DNA of 64,000 bases. Source: Combretum micranthum. Its lineage: Eukaryota > Streptophyta > Magnoliopsida > Myrtales > Combretaceae. The notes under the pieces are model-generated. The model worked only from the letters and a program-made list of their open reading frames with translations, ran no database searches and had not been told where the DNA came from. This document shows positions 24,438 to 36,740 of this stretch, piece after piece. Position 1 is the first letter of the stretch. Every line of letters starts with the position of its first letter. The position numbers were made by a program, and so were the translations under genes. The stretch is taken from positions 94,659 through 158,658 of the forward strand of contig JAMXBD010002838.1 of NCBI GenBank assembly GCA_024138025.1, given 5' to 3'.

Positions 24438-26706
24438 TGTAACGCCCTACAATAAGGCATTACAACCCGTCACGTGTCTTCTCCTGAAATATAACATGCA
24501 AAGGCTCTAATATCCACAAATGATCAAATATCACCTGTAAACATACACATAGGATATCTTATAGGATACTCAACATAACCTGTATGATCTGGAAACATAA
24601 GTAACTTCATAACATTCCTGTTTAATCAGGCAAGCATCCTAGTTGGCATATCCATAAGCCAACAATCCAACATAACTACAGAAATTGTCTACAAGAGAAA
24701 AACCTTCATTTACAACTTAGTCTTCCAACAACAATGATCTAATAATTGTTCATAAAACATAATAATAAAATCTAACTTTTAGTTGGGTAGTCAGGTCCAC
24801 TATCATCATCCCCCTGATCAAAGATCAGATCATAATCCGAAAGATCATATACAATGTCTTCATCACATGTACCTGAAATTTTAAAAGGGAACTGCGAAGC
24901 CCAGTACAATAACTTTCAATCCTTAAAAACAAATGCAAATGCACACGCATATATATATATATATATATATCAAATGCACTAAGTCTAATGCAAGCAATCA
25001 GTTTGTTATCTTTTTATATTCTGCAAATCAACACAGTTCAGAACTATGTATACTTTAGTCCCGAACTCGAAGCAACTCAGACTCCTCTTGAAAAATAACC
25101 AACTCTTTGAAAATAAGGTAATTATATACATATATGGATGAGTAGGTACTCCCCAAACATCCCTGATTTTCACCTATTTCTATCATAATCATATCAAGGC
25201 ACGAGTCCTCTAGGGACAACCTCACACTAAGATCATCAAGGTACCTCACCAGTATCACTATCTGCCAGGTCTTTATTGGTTAAAGCCAATCACAACTAAA
25301 TAAACAATTATTAAACAAAAAAGAATTAGGTTTATTATGAAATTCTATTCCTACAACCAGTCAAGTAATACTAAACTTACAAGCAAAAACAACAAGTAGG
25401 GATTGGTCGTACCTTAGGAATACAATTCAAATCCTTAAATCCGATATAAAAAACAACATAGACAACTTGAACTCCACAAACTTCTATATCAACACCAACA
25501 ATAATTCCACAAACTCCAAATATCCTGTTACAACATATATATATATACATACGTTAACAGATATAAACACGTTATCAATATATCCTACCAGACATGAATT
25601 CTTCCAAAACCCTAACCTGAGAAGAAATCTCCGCTATCTGCACCGTCTACTCCGATCAAACTCCACAAATATTCTTAAGAACAACAATGAATCGCATAAA
25701 ACTCCACAAACACCAAATATTTTACTAAAACCCTAATTTGCATGACATAAAGAATGTATAAGGATCATCTAATCATACATTGATTAACATCATCATAAGG
25801 GAGATACAACTTACTAATTTAGATCATCAGAACCTAATCTACAGCTACCAAATTCAGATTTTACCCAAAGCTAGGGTATCCTTTATGCAAACAACTACAA
25901 AGTCTTTAGAACTTGCATGAAAATTTGTATAAAACTTGTATGAGAACATTATACTTACTTATTTAAACCAAAAAACTCACTCCTTATCCAATAGAGACAG
26001 ATTAAACCCAAGATCTTAATCCTTCCCACGTTTTCCTTCAAGAACACAACAAAACCTTAAGAAATCATGCATTAATTTGTGGAAAACATGTTGTAGATAG
26101 ATTAGGATCACTCACCTTTGATCAAACACGCCTTAGGATGAATATTCCACACTAAAACACAAAGAATAACCAGACTTCTCTCTCTCACAAAGGAAAAAGG
26201 ATGAAATAACTTCTATTGAAAAACCTTCGGACGAGTGCGTCTATTTATAGAATTTGCACATACGCTGGCAAATTTAATTTTTATGCCGGCGACATAGGAT
26301 CCCCAGGAGGCAACGTTCGACGTGCAATAAAAATCCTTCGCGTTGTTCCGAACATCAAACGCTAGCAAAACCTAACTCAATGCCGGTGGTATTCGACTTC
26401 GGTGTTAGATAATAACGCTTCTAATCCAACTTCAACACCAGCAAAAACATACACACAGACACCGACGTTCAACTTCGGCATTAAAGAATTTGGTATTGCA
26501 CACCACCTACGCTGCCTCTACGCGGACATTTTCTTTCCAGAAGTCGGCATTGCGTTTGTAAAAAATTGCAGACATTCCAAAATTTCACAATTTTTTCCTA
26601 AAACAAGATTAACCAAATTTAACTTGTTTTTTTTTTGTTTTTATAAGCTTATATATATATCATGACCCATTTATCTTCATTAAATCTTATTTTTCTATGT
26701 GTTACA
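24438..26706 (-). repeat. R1 3' LTR
   Basis: 2269 bp, bounded by TGTAACGCCC and TGTGTTACA on the plus strand. TATA box CTATAAATAG on the minus strand at 26241-26250; (TA)n run at 24949-24970; acidic ORF at 24772-24873. CG-rich GCCGGC-like motifs cluster upstream of the TATA box (26265-26560) in otherwise AT-rich DNA. Confidence 0.9.
24772..24873 (-). other. Acidic ORF/exon in R1 3' LTR
   Basis: After an AG acceptor (TTTCAG on the minus strand) the frame reads GTCDEDIVYDLSDYDLIFDQ..., ending ...GPDYPTKS then TAG. The start aligns with the 15-codon LTR-X exons (compare GDEGYENILPKDYYD in copy A). Confidence 0.55.
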
Positions 26707-26739
26707 TTTCTCTCCTCCTTAAAAGAACTTTCGTCCTCA

Positions 26740-27292
26740 AAAGTTTACCTGAACTAAAGGAAAAGCTCAGGTATCTGGATCTTATGTCCTCCTCTAGCTC
26801 CTAGGTGGCTTCACGCTCGTCTGATTTGTCCATTGTACTCTTACATATCTGATCATTTTGCTTCTCAAAGTCTTTTCTTTAGTATCCACAATCTTCGGCT
26901 TTCAACTATTGTAAGATTCAATTGTACTTCAAGTGGTTCAAGAGCTATTATCTCATATGGATCTCTGACATATTTCCTGAGCATGGATATGTGGAACACA
27001 TTATGCACTCCCTCCAAATCAGGCGGTAAAGCTAATCTGTAAGCCATGTCGCCCATTCTCTCTAGGATCTCATATGGTCCCACATATCGATGATTTAACT
27101 TTCCTCTCAATGCAAATCTGAGAACTCTCTTTGTTGGTGACATCTTTAGCAAAACATGCTCACCCACTTGAAATTTCAAGGGTCTTCTTCGTTTATCTGC
27201 ATAGCTCTTTTTGTTGAGTCTGAGCAGCTTCAATCTTGTCTGATCAAACTAACCTTGTCAACTGCATCCTGAACCAATTCCGGTCCTAATAA
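26740..27292 (-). pseudogene. R1 integrase C-terminus and chromodomain
   Basis: The minus-strand frame carries KKSYADKRRRPLKFQVGEHV, then KLNHRYVGPYEILERMGDMA and LPPDLEGVHNVFHISMLRKY, the classic gypsy integrase C-terminal module. A frameshift follows, then chromodomain-like residues ending ATWE/LEEDI-type sequence near 26790. Upstream it continues ...LLGPELVQDAVDKV up to insertion A. These fragments are inactive. A chromodomain would direct integration to marked chromatin (family knowledge). Confidence 0.8.
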
Positions 27293-27837
27293 CTATCTGT
27301 CACGCCCCGAGGATACCCTAAACGTGACAGTTCGCCGTACACAATACTAAAGCCTAGGAATGACTTCCTCAGTCACGCAAAGGCTTTCATATCATGTACA
27401 AGGCGTACATCATAACCAAAGGAACGCATCGGAGTAGCGCAATTTATATTGATAATAAATAAGTAACAAGTCAAAGAGAATACTTATCATGAAACATACA
27501 TATTTCATTTCAATTCTTAGGGGCATATTCCTCTATTATCTTCCAATAAATATACATCACTAATCATATATTACATATAAAGAACCTTACAAAATTACTT
27601 CATCTTATGAATCCATTTCCTTCATAGAAACTTAATCATCCTTCCATGACTTCCTTAATGTCATGATCCTTAATTTAAGCCACGGGTATACCTGTTTCAA
27701 CAAAATCTATAGGGGTATAAGCTACAACTAGCTTAGTGAGATATTTCTTTTCATTCGCACCATATTTTCAAGCAAGTTTATTTATATTTTCACACATATG
27801 CTATGCATACAATGCAACAATCACATGATTACGCAAA

Positions 27838-27886
27838 TATATATAGTTATCCGTAAACTATATATAGAACGGATTTACCCCTCTGT
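27838..27886 (-). other. Covarying double hairpin, copy A
   Basis: Stem 2 is a perfect 11-bp pair, TATATATAGTT (27838-27848) / AACTATATATA (27856-27866), around ATCCGTA. Stem 1, ACGGA (27869-27873) with TCTGT (27882-27886), is weaker, with one non-canonical pair in the minus-strand RNA. Confidence 0.65.
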
Positions 27887-28421
27887 ATCAAAGGTTAGGA
27901 ATCGGGGTTTAAAGGTCCTCGATCTTCTATTGCTAGTCCCCAGGTCCTCACCCACAGCATTCAGTTGGCTCGGCTCCAAACCTAGAGTTGCTTTCCCCGA
28001 GCTATTTCGATTCTCCAGGAAGGAACATGTCCGTGGCACCGAACGATCACAGCCCAATCCACTTTACGCGTAGGAGTAGCAGCCTTCCGAAATAGATGTG
28101 ACTCGATGGATTCTATGCATGAACGCTTTTATTTCTTAAGCCAAACCTTGTTAAGGTTATTAGGGCGATCAATCAATTTAGCAAACAAAAACAACATACA
28201 AGTAAGTAAACAAAATTATTTAAACAAACAGTTCGAAGTTGCGATATTCTTAATTCTCATTTCACGCATAAGCATAGAATCACATATATACACATAATCC
28301 GAATTCCCCAAATATATATATCCATTTTTATCTTTTCTTGTATACTAATGCTACTATTTTACAAGCACAAGCAAGGTAACGAAATTATGAGGAATAACTC
28401 ACTCGTCAATTTTGCAATCTT

Positions 28422-28469
28422 CTAGTCGTAGTAATCCTTGGGTAGGATATTCTCGTATCCTTCATCACC
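28422..28469 (-). other. Conserved 15-codon ORF/exon, copy A
   Basis: Encodes GDEGYENILPKDYYD then TAG, after the acceptor TATTATCTAG and before a GAGTGAGTTA donor-like site (minus strand). Confidence 0.6.
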
Positions 28470-31400
28470 TAGATAATAGAAATACCCGGGATGATCTTTC
28501 ATGAAATTTCTATTCTTCGAGATTCTAAACTTTTTTTAAAATCATGGTAGAATCGTATAAGAAGAAATTCCAACTTAAAATGGCCATAACTTGCTCATTT
28601 TAACTCGGAATTTCACATATAATATACCGTTTTCTACCTATTCGAAAAGATCTATCTATTTCTAAGGTTATCTTTGTTAATAGGGTCATTTGGGTTCTGA
28701 AAACGTTAGGTACAGCTTTAAAACGAAAATTACCAAACTTTTGCAAATCCATTTTCTAACTCAACCTTATTTTAAAGAAATCCTTTTGTAACATAATATA
28801 TATATATATATGAACATATTTTGATAAATACTTTGAGTATATAGATAAGCTCACTTTATATGCAAAATTTCTAATGGTAGTGTCTCAACAATTTATTTCA
28901 TAAAACAATTCTTTTTAAAGTGTTAAAACTTATCTTGATAAATTCCTTTTCAAGTATTTGGAAGAAATTTTTATATTTTCATTATAAATGAGTATATTCT
29001 TATTTTATTTCCTTCATTCCTTTTTCCAAAACAAGTAAATTTTCCTTTAACCTTACTCTTTCATAAATTTCACTTCTAGTGATAAAGATCAATTTTATTA
29101 AAAGTATATTAGGTTGTTGAAAACCCTTTTTATAATTTTGTATTAGGATGGTTTTAGAAAATGAATCTTATCTTCTTATATTTATTTCTAAAATATAAGT
29201 TTTTTTTGCTTTCTAAAACTTGTTCTTTTATTTCTTTGAAAAGAGTCATCTTTATTTGATAAAATTATTTGTTTCTACTTTTATTTATATTTTGAAAATA
29301 GTTTCTCTTTTAGGAACTTGAAAATCATTGTTTTCCTAAGTGGGTTTTTAACTTTATGGATTGAATTCATCTTAACTTTGAAAACTAGTTTGTTTCCTTA
29401 GTTTTGTTATGAAGTCAAAAGAGTTTAAATCTTAAGCTTTTGTAAAAACTTTTGATTTTAATAAATTATTCTTCTAAAACTTAGGTTACTATAATATATA
29501 AAAAAATATATTATTTCTTATGTTTCCTTGGTAAAATATCTTTGTTGTAAGAAAATTTTGAGAAAACTTGTATTACTTTATTTTTATGTTGATAATAACT
29601 TCATTATTTTGTGACAAATCACATAATAGAAAATTCGTTTTAAGTTCCTTTAGTAAAGTAAATCTATTTTTAGATTAGTTGAGACATTAACATTATGTAG
29701 ATGCAAGTATCATGAGCATATAAAGTAATAAGAACATAAGAAAATACTAGAAACAAATAATAAGCAAAAATAAAATATCAAGTATTGGGAACCTTAGCTT
29801 CATCAAGGTATCCCGTCAAGTATTGGAGCCTTAGCTTTATCGAGGCATCCCGGACTAAGAATGGACTAGTCCCAAAATATTAAAGAAAATAAACAAAAGA
29901 TTATTTTGACTTGATATGGACAAGTCTAAAACTAGAAAGACTAGTCTTAATAACAACATGAAATAAATGAATTGCATAACTTGAAAGTAAATAAATAACA
30001 AATGAGCTTATATGATCTTAAATAAATATATATATACATAATACTATATATATAAGTCAGATTAGAAGCAAATAATAACAATAATAATAACAACATAATA
30101 AAATAGAAAGCTTATGTAACAAGAACAAAACATGACATGTTATTGCTTTTACTACTCATATGAGTTTCAAAAAAACACCATAGTCATGCTAAGTTACATG
30201 ACATGGATAATTAAATGGTTGAAAGAAATTTTTACCTAAGGTATTTTTGTGGTATAAAGATGGTAGTGAATGTATGGTTATGTGGTTATGGAGAAATGGT
30301 AGTTGTATTGTATAAGGGAAATTCTTGTGAGTATTTTTGTGAAAGAGAGTTGGTAGAGGAAAAGTTTATGGAGAGAGTTTGTGTAGTGAATTTGAGAGAG
30401 TTTTGGTAGTAGAATGAATTGTGTGAAAGAATTAAAGAGGAAGGGGTATTTATAGAATTTTTGGAGTGAATTTTAGATGTAATAAAAAATTTGAAAAGAA
30501 AAATAAATTATTGGAAGAGAGAGAGGGGGCATCGGTTCTAGTACTTTAGGGGGGGGGTGGGGGGGGGGAGTGAGTTGATTTTTGAGTAATTTTGTAAGAA
30601 AATAATTAATATAAAGTTATGATTTGATATAAGATGTATTGGAAATATAAAAAGTAACAAAATAGGTATGTAGGTAGTAAGATATAGGTGTAAGAAAAAG
30701 TAAAGATAGTGAAAGAGTAATAAATAGTAGAAAAGTACTATGAATAGTAGACTAGACAATTAAAGTACTGGTAGTAATAAAAATACGCGTAATCGAGCTA
30801 TATCTATAATTTTTAGCTACCGAAAAGTTCTAAAACTGATATTTTTGAAATCCTTGTATTTTTACGAGTCTATTGGTATAAACAGAATATTTTTAATATT
30901 CTGAGCTCCTGGACACACTTTTTGAGAACTGATCCCGTTTGAGTCTTAAGGATACTCGAAATTCGCGAATCTGATATTTTTATGTTACCTTATATTATTA
31001 CAAACTATTTTAAGCTATTGGCTTAATTTCGTTTTCTAGGGTTTGAAAACGCGAGATTATCGGATCTTAAACACTAGGGTTCGTTATAGGCCTTGTTGAC
31101 TTTAGGGTTCCGGTTTGACTTCTGGTTTCGTCAAGATATTCGTAAGATCACATAATTTTCGAGTTTTGACCGTTTTATATTTTTAGTTTGATATCAAAGG
31201 TTTATCTTATTTTATTTGTGATCATTTAATATTCTTTAGTTCTCGGGATCGTTTAACCGAATCTAGAGTTACGAGTTGACTCAGTTTGACTTTTGGTAAA
31301 AATTGAAAATTGTGATTCTGAAATTTTACCAAAGGATTTAAGATTTTATCATTTCGTTGTTTAGCGGTATTTGGATTTATCGTTTTGATTTGTGTTTTAG

Positions 31401-31689
31401 GAATCGGGTAGATGATTTGATTGGCGTATGGATGTTGACTAAACCGGTAGTTGGACTTTATATTTTGTTTCAAGGGTTCTCGTTTTCTCAAGATTGAGAA
31501 AACTCATTTTTGATCTTATTTGAAATTAAGTTTTAACTTGATTTGATTTTTAGGGTTTCGTTTCTGGTGTTTTGACTCGGTCTAAAATTTGGTTTTTATC
31601 TTGAGTCGATTTTCGGGATCTTAAATTTTGATATTAGACTTCTAGGATTATTTTTAAGAATTATGAAATTTTCGGGGGTTTACACTATC

Positions 31690-32612
31690 TTTCCTCCATT
31701 TCATCCCAATGAATAGGTGATCTACATTTCTACCATAGGGCGCTTCATATGAAGGCATGCTAATTGACGCTTGATAACTGTTGTTATAAGCAAATTCCAC
31801 TAATGGCAAATGCCCATCCTAACTTCCTTTGAAATCCAACACGCATGCCCTCAACATATCTTCTAATGTTTGGATGGTCCTTTCTGATTGCCCTTCTGTT
31901 TGTGGATGATAAGCTGTACTGAAGACAACCTTTGTACCTAAAGCTTGAGTAGATTTTCTAGAATCTCCCATAAATTTGGTATCCATATCTGATACGATAG
32001 TTACCGGCACTCCATGTAGTCTTACAATCTCCTTAATGTACAATTGTGCCAAACGCTCTAACTTATACCCGGCCTTAATAGGTATAAAGTGAGCTACTTT
32101 TGTAAGACGATCCACAATGACCCAAATCGAATCAAACTTATCTCTTGTCTTGGGTAAAGTGGAAACAAAGTCCATCGTAATATGTTCCCACTTCCACTGT
32201 GGTACAAACAGGGGTTTCAATTCATCTACCGGTTTCCTGTGTTCAATATTTATCATCTGACATATATGGCATTTGGATACATATTCCACTATCTCCTTTT
32301 TCATATTATTCCACTAGTATAGCTTCTTCAAATCTTGGTACATTTTATTTCCTCCAGGATGAATGGAGTAATTGGAATAATGTGCTTCCTTCAACAATTC
32401 CTTCTTAAGGTCTCATTGAACTAGCACACATAATCTCCCTTTGTATCTAACAATACCATCATCATCTAAAAAAAACTTTGGCGCTCGGCCTATATCCATT
32501 CTTCTCTTTATATCCAGGATACTCTGATCATCTATCTGAGCTATCTTGATTCTGTCCATAAGAGTAGGCTGAATTTTCATATTAGCCAAACGTTCACCTA
32601 CTTGTCTTGTGA
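31690..32612 (-). pseudogene. R1 integrase core
   Basis: The minus-strand frame contains the zinc-binding region (...SKCHICQM), then the DDE core: TMDFVSTLPKTRDKFDSIWV, IVSDMDTKF and YHPQTEGQSERTIQTLEDML. The catalytic aspartates and glutamate are recognisable. Stops and frameshifts occur on both sides (for example after KKLYW upstream). Bounded by insertion B upstream and insertion A downstream. Integrase would join cDNA to the host chromosome; this copy is dead. Confidence 0.85.
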
Positions 32613-35137
32613 CTATCTGTAACCCCCAAATTTTCGGAATCGGTTTAGCATAAAACCCTAAACCGGAAGTCAAACGGAACCCTAAAGGTCAACAAAACCC
32701 TAGTTTACCGTATCCAACTAAATCCGGCATTGCCGTTTTCTTTGGCCCTAGAAAACGAAGTTGGGATAATCAGCTAGAATAGTTCGTAATAACCATAGGT
32801 TTTATAAAAATTTCAGTTTCGCGAAATTCGGGTGTCCTTCGAACCCGATCGGACACAGTTCTCGAAAAACGTGTCCGGAAGCCCGGAATAGTAAAAATAT
32901 TCCGAATATACCGTTAGACTCGTAAAAATATAAGTTTTCCAAAAATATCAGTTTCGTAATTTTTCGGTAAGTAAAAATAACAGATATAGCTATTATACGC
33001 GTATTTTCTTACTACCGGTACTTTAATTGTCATATCTACTTTACATTACACTATTCATTACTATTCTACACTATTCTTTTATCTCTACTTTTTCTTACAC
33101 CTATTCTTACACTCTACATAACCTATAATCTTAACTTTTTACCTTTCCCATAACTTTATATCACATCTACTTTACATATTACATCTTTTATTTTTCAAAA
33201 AGTCAAAAAAAAAAAAATCAAATACCCCTCCCCCATGCATGGCCGGCGCCCCCCCTCTCAATGCCTCAATTGTTTTAATTTTACTTTATTTTAATCACAC
33301 AAAAATCACTCCTCAATTTCCTATAAATACCCCCCTTCTCTTTCACTTCTTTCACACCACTTCTACACTAAAATTACTCTCTCAAAATCTCTCAAGAATT
33401 TCTCTCCAAGAAGTTCTTTCAAGAAGTCTCTTTAGCTCATCTCCTTTAGGTAAAAATTCTTCAAGAAGTTTCCATGTTCATCTACTTAGTATGAACTTAA
33501 TGTGTTTTCTAAAACCATGAAGGTTAAGAAAGCAACAATAGGTTCATACTTTGTTTTTGTCCATAATCATAATTCCTTTATGTTCATGTTTCTTTTATAT
33601 TCATTTATGTTTCTCTTATGTTCATTTATGTCTCTTTTATGTTCATAACTATCTACTATATCTATATAGCTATATATACTATTTAGAGCATATAAGCTCA
33701 TGATCTTGCAATTTATTTACCTTTCATGCAATTTATTTACTTCAATGCATTTTATTTATTCCAAGTTGTTTTTAAGACTAGTCTCTAGTCTTAGACTTGT
33801 CCTCATCAAGTCAAAACAAGTTTTTCTTCCTTTCATTTTATTTCATTATGGGACTAGTTTACTTCTTAGTCCCGGGAGCCTTGAAAAAGCTAAGACTCCA
33901 ATACTTGACTTTATTATCTATGCTATTTTGTCTATTATTATCCTCATAATCATGTTCATTTAGATTGTTTCCAAAAATTTTATTTTCTAAAGATAATTAA
34001 ACAAAAGAAGGATTTTTGTCACTTGAAAATAAGTTTATGAAGCATAAAAATATATAAGATAACAAAAATAAACTCAATCATTTTCATGATACAAAAAGAA
34101 CTCACTATAATTTTATAAACTACTTTTGCTTTGAAAAGCTACTAAAATCTTTATTATTCCACCTTGTTTTTCAAAAGAAAATATTTTGATAAAAATGGTT
34201 CTTTTCATAAAAAGATAAATAAGATGAATGGCTAAGGAATTTTTTCAAGAAAAGACCTTTACAAATAGGAAAAGGAAATCTATGATTTGAAAACAAAAAT
34301 AAAGTTATTCCTTTTCAAAGTTACAAGAGGAAATAATAATATTTTAGAAACTAGTTTTCTACAAAAAGTTCTTAATTATTCCACATTATTTTTATAAAGA
34401 AAACAAATTTTCATGCATGGATGACTTTATGAAAAACATAAGATATAAGAAAAGAATGAGAAATTTCAAGTAAAGATTTTTGCAAAAACAAATGAACAAA
34501 GGAATTTGCGCAAGAAGAATAAATATGAAGAAAAGCATATTTCCTAAAAGACTTCAAAATAGTATTAGAGTAACTTAGAAAGTAGAAAATTTTATTTTCA
34601 AAAGTTACTTGGAAAGAGATAAATAAAACCAACATAAAACGTTTTTAGAAAACAAAGAAAGCAAGGTATTCATTTCAAAGAAATTTACAAAAACAATTTC
34701 CGAAAAGCTTCAACCCGACATTGTTTTACCTAAGAAAAATAATTGGACAACAAGACACTTGAGCATGCTTAAATATGAGTTATATAGTTATAAAAAGAGA
34801 ATTTTTCAACTATATAGATAACTAAGTATTTATCAAACAAATTTTGATTTCTTGAACCAAAGTTGTTTTTACTTGGAAATCCGTGGTGAATTTTGTCGCT
34901 ACTTTTTCAGAGCCTATATGGCCTTGTTTGTTGAATATAATTTTGGAAATGGGTAGATCTTTTCGAGTAGGTAGAAATCGGTATATTATATGCGCGATTC
35001 CGAGTTAAAATGACCAAGTTATGGCCATTTTAAGTTGGAACATTCCTTCATACGAACTTTAACGTTCTTTGACATTGTTTTGTCAAAATTCAAGAAAATC
35101 ATCAAGAAAAACTCATTGTGGGTATTTTCTTTGGCTA

Positions 35138-35185
35138 GGTGACCCCGAGGAAGGATTCCTTTACCCCGAGAACTATTACGATTAA
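35138..35185 (+). other. Conserved 15-codon ORF/exon, copy B
   Basis: Encodes GDPEEGFLYPENYYD then TAA, following TTTCTTTGGCTAG; a CGTGAGTTT donor-like site follows at about 35237. The leader up to TTTAG has no in-frame ATG after the TATA box, so how it would be translated is unclear. Confidence 0.6.
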
Positions 35186-35556
35186 GTGGAGTGTGTGAAC
35201 GACTCATCCGCTTAGAGGAATAGACGACAATGGCATCGTGAGTTTATTTCCATTAAATGCTATACTTGTTGTGCTTGTAAATTAGTTGCACTAGAGTTAG
35301 GAAAAGATAAACCGATATGCATGTAAAATAATTCATTGAAAGAATTCTAAGAATATCGAAGCCAGAATTGTTCTAAGTGATTGTTTTAGTTTAATATTGA
35401 TTTGTGTGAAATTCCTTGATCGCCATAAAGTTGAAAATAATTATGTTATGACTTTATAAATTAATGAACTCATGCATACCACGAAGTGAGTCACATTGCA
35501 TTGTTGGGTTATTATCCTTGGGTGAGAAGGATAGTAAGCTCATGTCGAAAGCAACA

Positions 35557-35630
35557 CTTGGCGGGAGATCCGAAAGCGATTGCTTGGCGGCTTAATGGAA
35601 TATGCTTGGCGTAGATCCGAAAGCAAGGTC
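35557..35630 (+). repeat. Minisatellite-like repeat in copy B
   Basis: About three imperfect units of 22-28 bp starting CTTGGCG and containing AGATCCGAAAGC. It sits just upstream of the double hairpin, as in C, D and F, but with a different unit. Confidence 0.5.
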
Positions 35631-35728
35631 AATCAAGTAGATTCGGAATGCTCGACGATGTGTGCTCGTGAGCAAGAAAACTTTTTAATTAAAACTACTT
35701 GAATTGAGGTTACGTATCACCAAACCCC

Positions 35729-35778
35729 GAATGGAGGGCGTAAATCCATTCAACATATAGTTCCCGGAAAACTATATG
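35729..35778 (+). other. Covarying double hairpin, copy B
   Basis: Stem 1 is GAATGGA (35729-35735) / TCCATTC (35745-35751) around GGGCGTAAA. Stem 2 is CATATAGTT (35754-35762) / AACTATATG (35770-35778) around CCCGGAA. Both are perfect. Confidence 0.75.
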
Positions 35779-36278
35779 CTTGTTTGCCCACGTGCTTGTG
35801 CATTACATTTGTTTGATTAAATCAACTTGATTGAATCTTGTTACAAGAAGTTATTTATGGAAATAGTTCTCACTAAGCCTATTAGCTTATACCCCTAGAT
35901 ATCTTTTGCAGTTTCCTTACTTATGGTTAAGGCCACGTGGACCATGCGGGCAGGTAATCTCCTTGAACATTAGAAATTTGGGTAAAATGTAGCATAGTAT
36001 TAGCATGCAATATTATATAATAGATAGTAATTTAGGGAGTTGTCCCTAAGTTTGTAAAGTCTTTGCCATGAATGAATAATTATTGTGAATCTCTTTTCTT
36101 AATATGTTTTATATCTCCTTAAGCTTCATAATTCCATATATGGTCCTCTAAAATTGTGAAAGTAAGCCTTACACTTAATATAAAAGCTTTTGGAATGGCT
36201 AAGGTTGTCATACTTAAGCTTTAATATTGAGTGTGCGGACTGTCACGTTTAGGGTACCCACTGGGGTGTGACACTATC

Positions 36279-36740
36279 TCCAAATTAAACTTCCTCATAT
36301 CATCAAGCAAACGTCGTTCAGTCGTTACCAAGGCCGCAAGATTTTCTACTCTCTTTCTACTCAAAGCATCAGCCACAACATTTGCCTTTCTTGGATGATA
36401 CTGGATATCAATGTCGTAGTCCTTTATCAACTTTAACCATCTTCGCTGTCTCATATTTAATTCTCTTCGTGTAAAGATATACTTTAAACTTTTGTGGTCG
36501 GTATACTCTTTACACCTTTCCCTGTATAGGTAGTGTCTCCACAGCTTTAATGTATGTATGACCGCTGCTAGTTCCAGATCATGACTAGGATAATTCTTTT
36601 CATAGGGCTTCAATTGTGTGGAAGCATATGCAGTTACCCTGCCCCCTTGCATCAGCACACATCCTAATCCCTGAATAGAGGCATCACTGTATATTGCATA
36701 CTCTTCACCACTCACAAGGCTAGCACTAGAGCTGAAACTA
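36279..36740 (-). pseudogene. R1 RNase H
   Basis: The minus-strand frame reads [79 protein letters not shown], and [16 protein letters not shown], the standard gypsy RNase H with its D-E-D pattern (the usual T/V-D-H is present as YTDH). It continues to KFNLE, where insertion B lies. It would degrade the RNA strand during cDNA synthesis. Confidence 0.85.

Larger units (their letters stand above)
27298..31684 (-). mobile_element. LTR-X copy A, solo LTR in R1 integrase
   Basis: On the minus strand it starts TGTAAACCCCCG (31684) and ends GGGGCGTGACA (27298), with exact target duplication CTATC (27293-27297, 31685-31689). It interrupts R1 between ...WDEMEER and LLGPELVQ. TATA box on the minus strand at 30444-30455 (CTATAAATACCCC); leader ends CCTTAGGTAAAA near 30230; inverted block 28570-28608; 15-codon ORF 28422-28469; double hairpin 27838-27886. 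A run of nine G, a T and ten G (30549-30568) lies just upstream of the TATA box in the element's orientation. 4387 bp, no coding region. Confidence 0.85.
32618..36273 (+). mobile_element. LTR-X copy B, solo LTR in R1 pol
   Basis: Runs TGTAACCCCC to GGGGTGTGACA with exact target duplication CTATC (32613-32617, 36274-36278). Across it, R1 reads continuously ...DMRKFNLE | IVTRQVGERLA. TATA box CTATAAATACC at 33321; donor-like CTTTAGGTAAAA near 33448; inverted block 35000-35038; 15-codon ORF 35138-35185; tandem units 35557-35630; double hairpin 35729-35778; third-exon acceptor TTTTGCAG near 35911 and donor GCAGGTAATC near 35953; terminal hairpin TGTCAC/GTGACA (36241-36246, 36268-36273). At 3656 bp it is the cleanest reference copy. 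Confidence 0.88.

Noticed and set aside
24949..24970. (TA)n and other microsatellites (also 47619-47640, 28797-28811, 54094-54106, 63752-63767)
   Set aside because: Ordinary simple repeats of AT-rich plant DNA, partly inherited with the LTRs.
26402..26665. Plus-strand frames inside the R1 LTRs and internal region (for example 26402, 32199, 37048, 45437, 45736, 48007)
   Set aside because: Antisense shadows of the R1 minus-strand polyprotein or of LTR sequence.
33239..33520. 93-codon frame over the TATA box and leader of copy B, in frame with the 15-codon exon if spliced at TTTAG
   Set aside because: Its ATG lies upstream of the TATA box, so it would not be in the mRNA, and the leader is not conserved at protein level in G or A.
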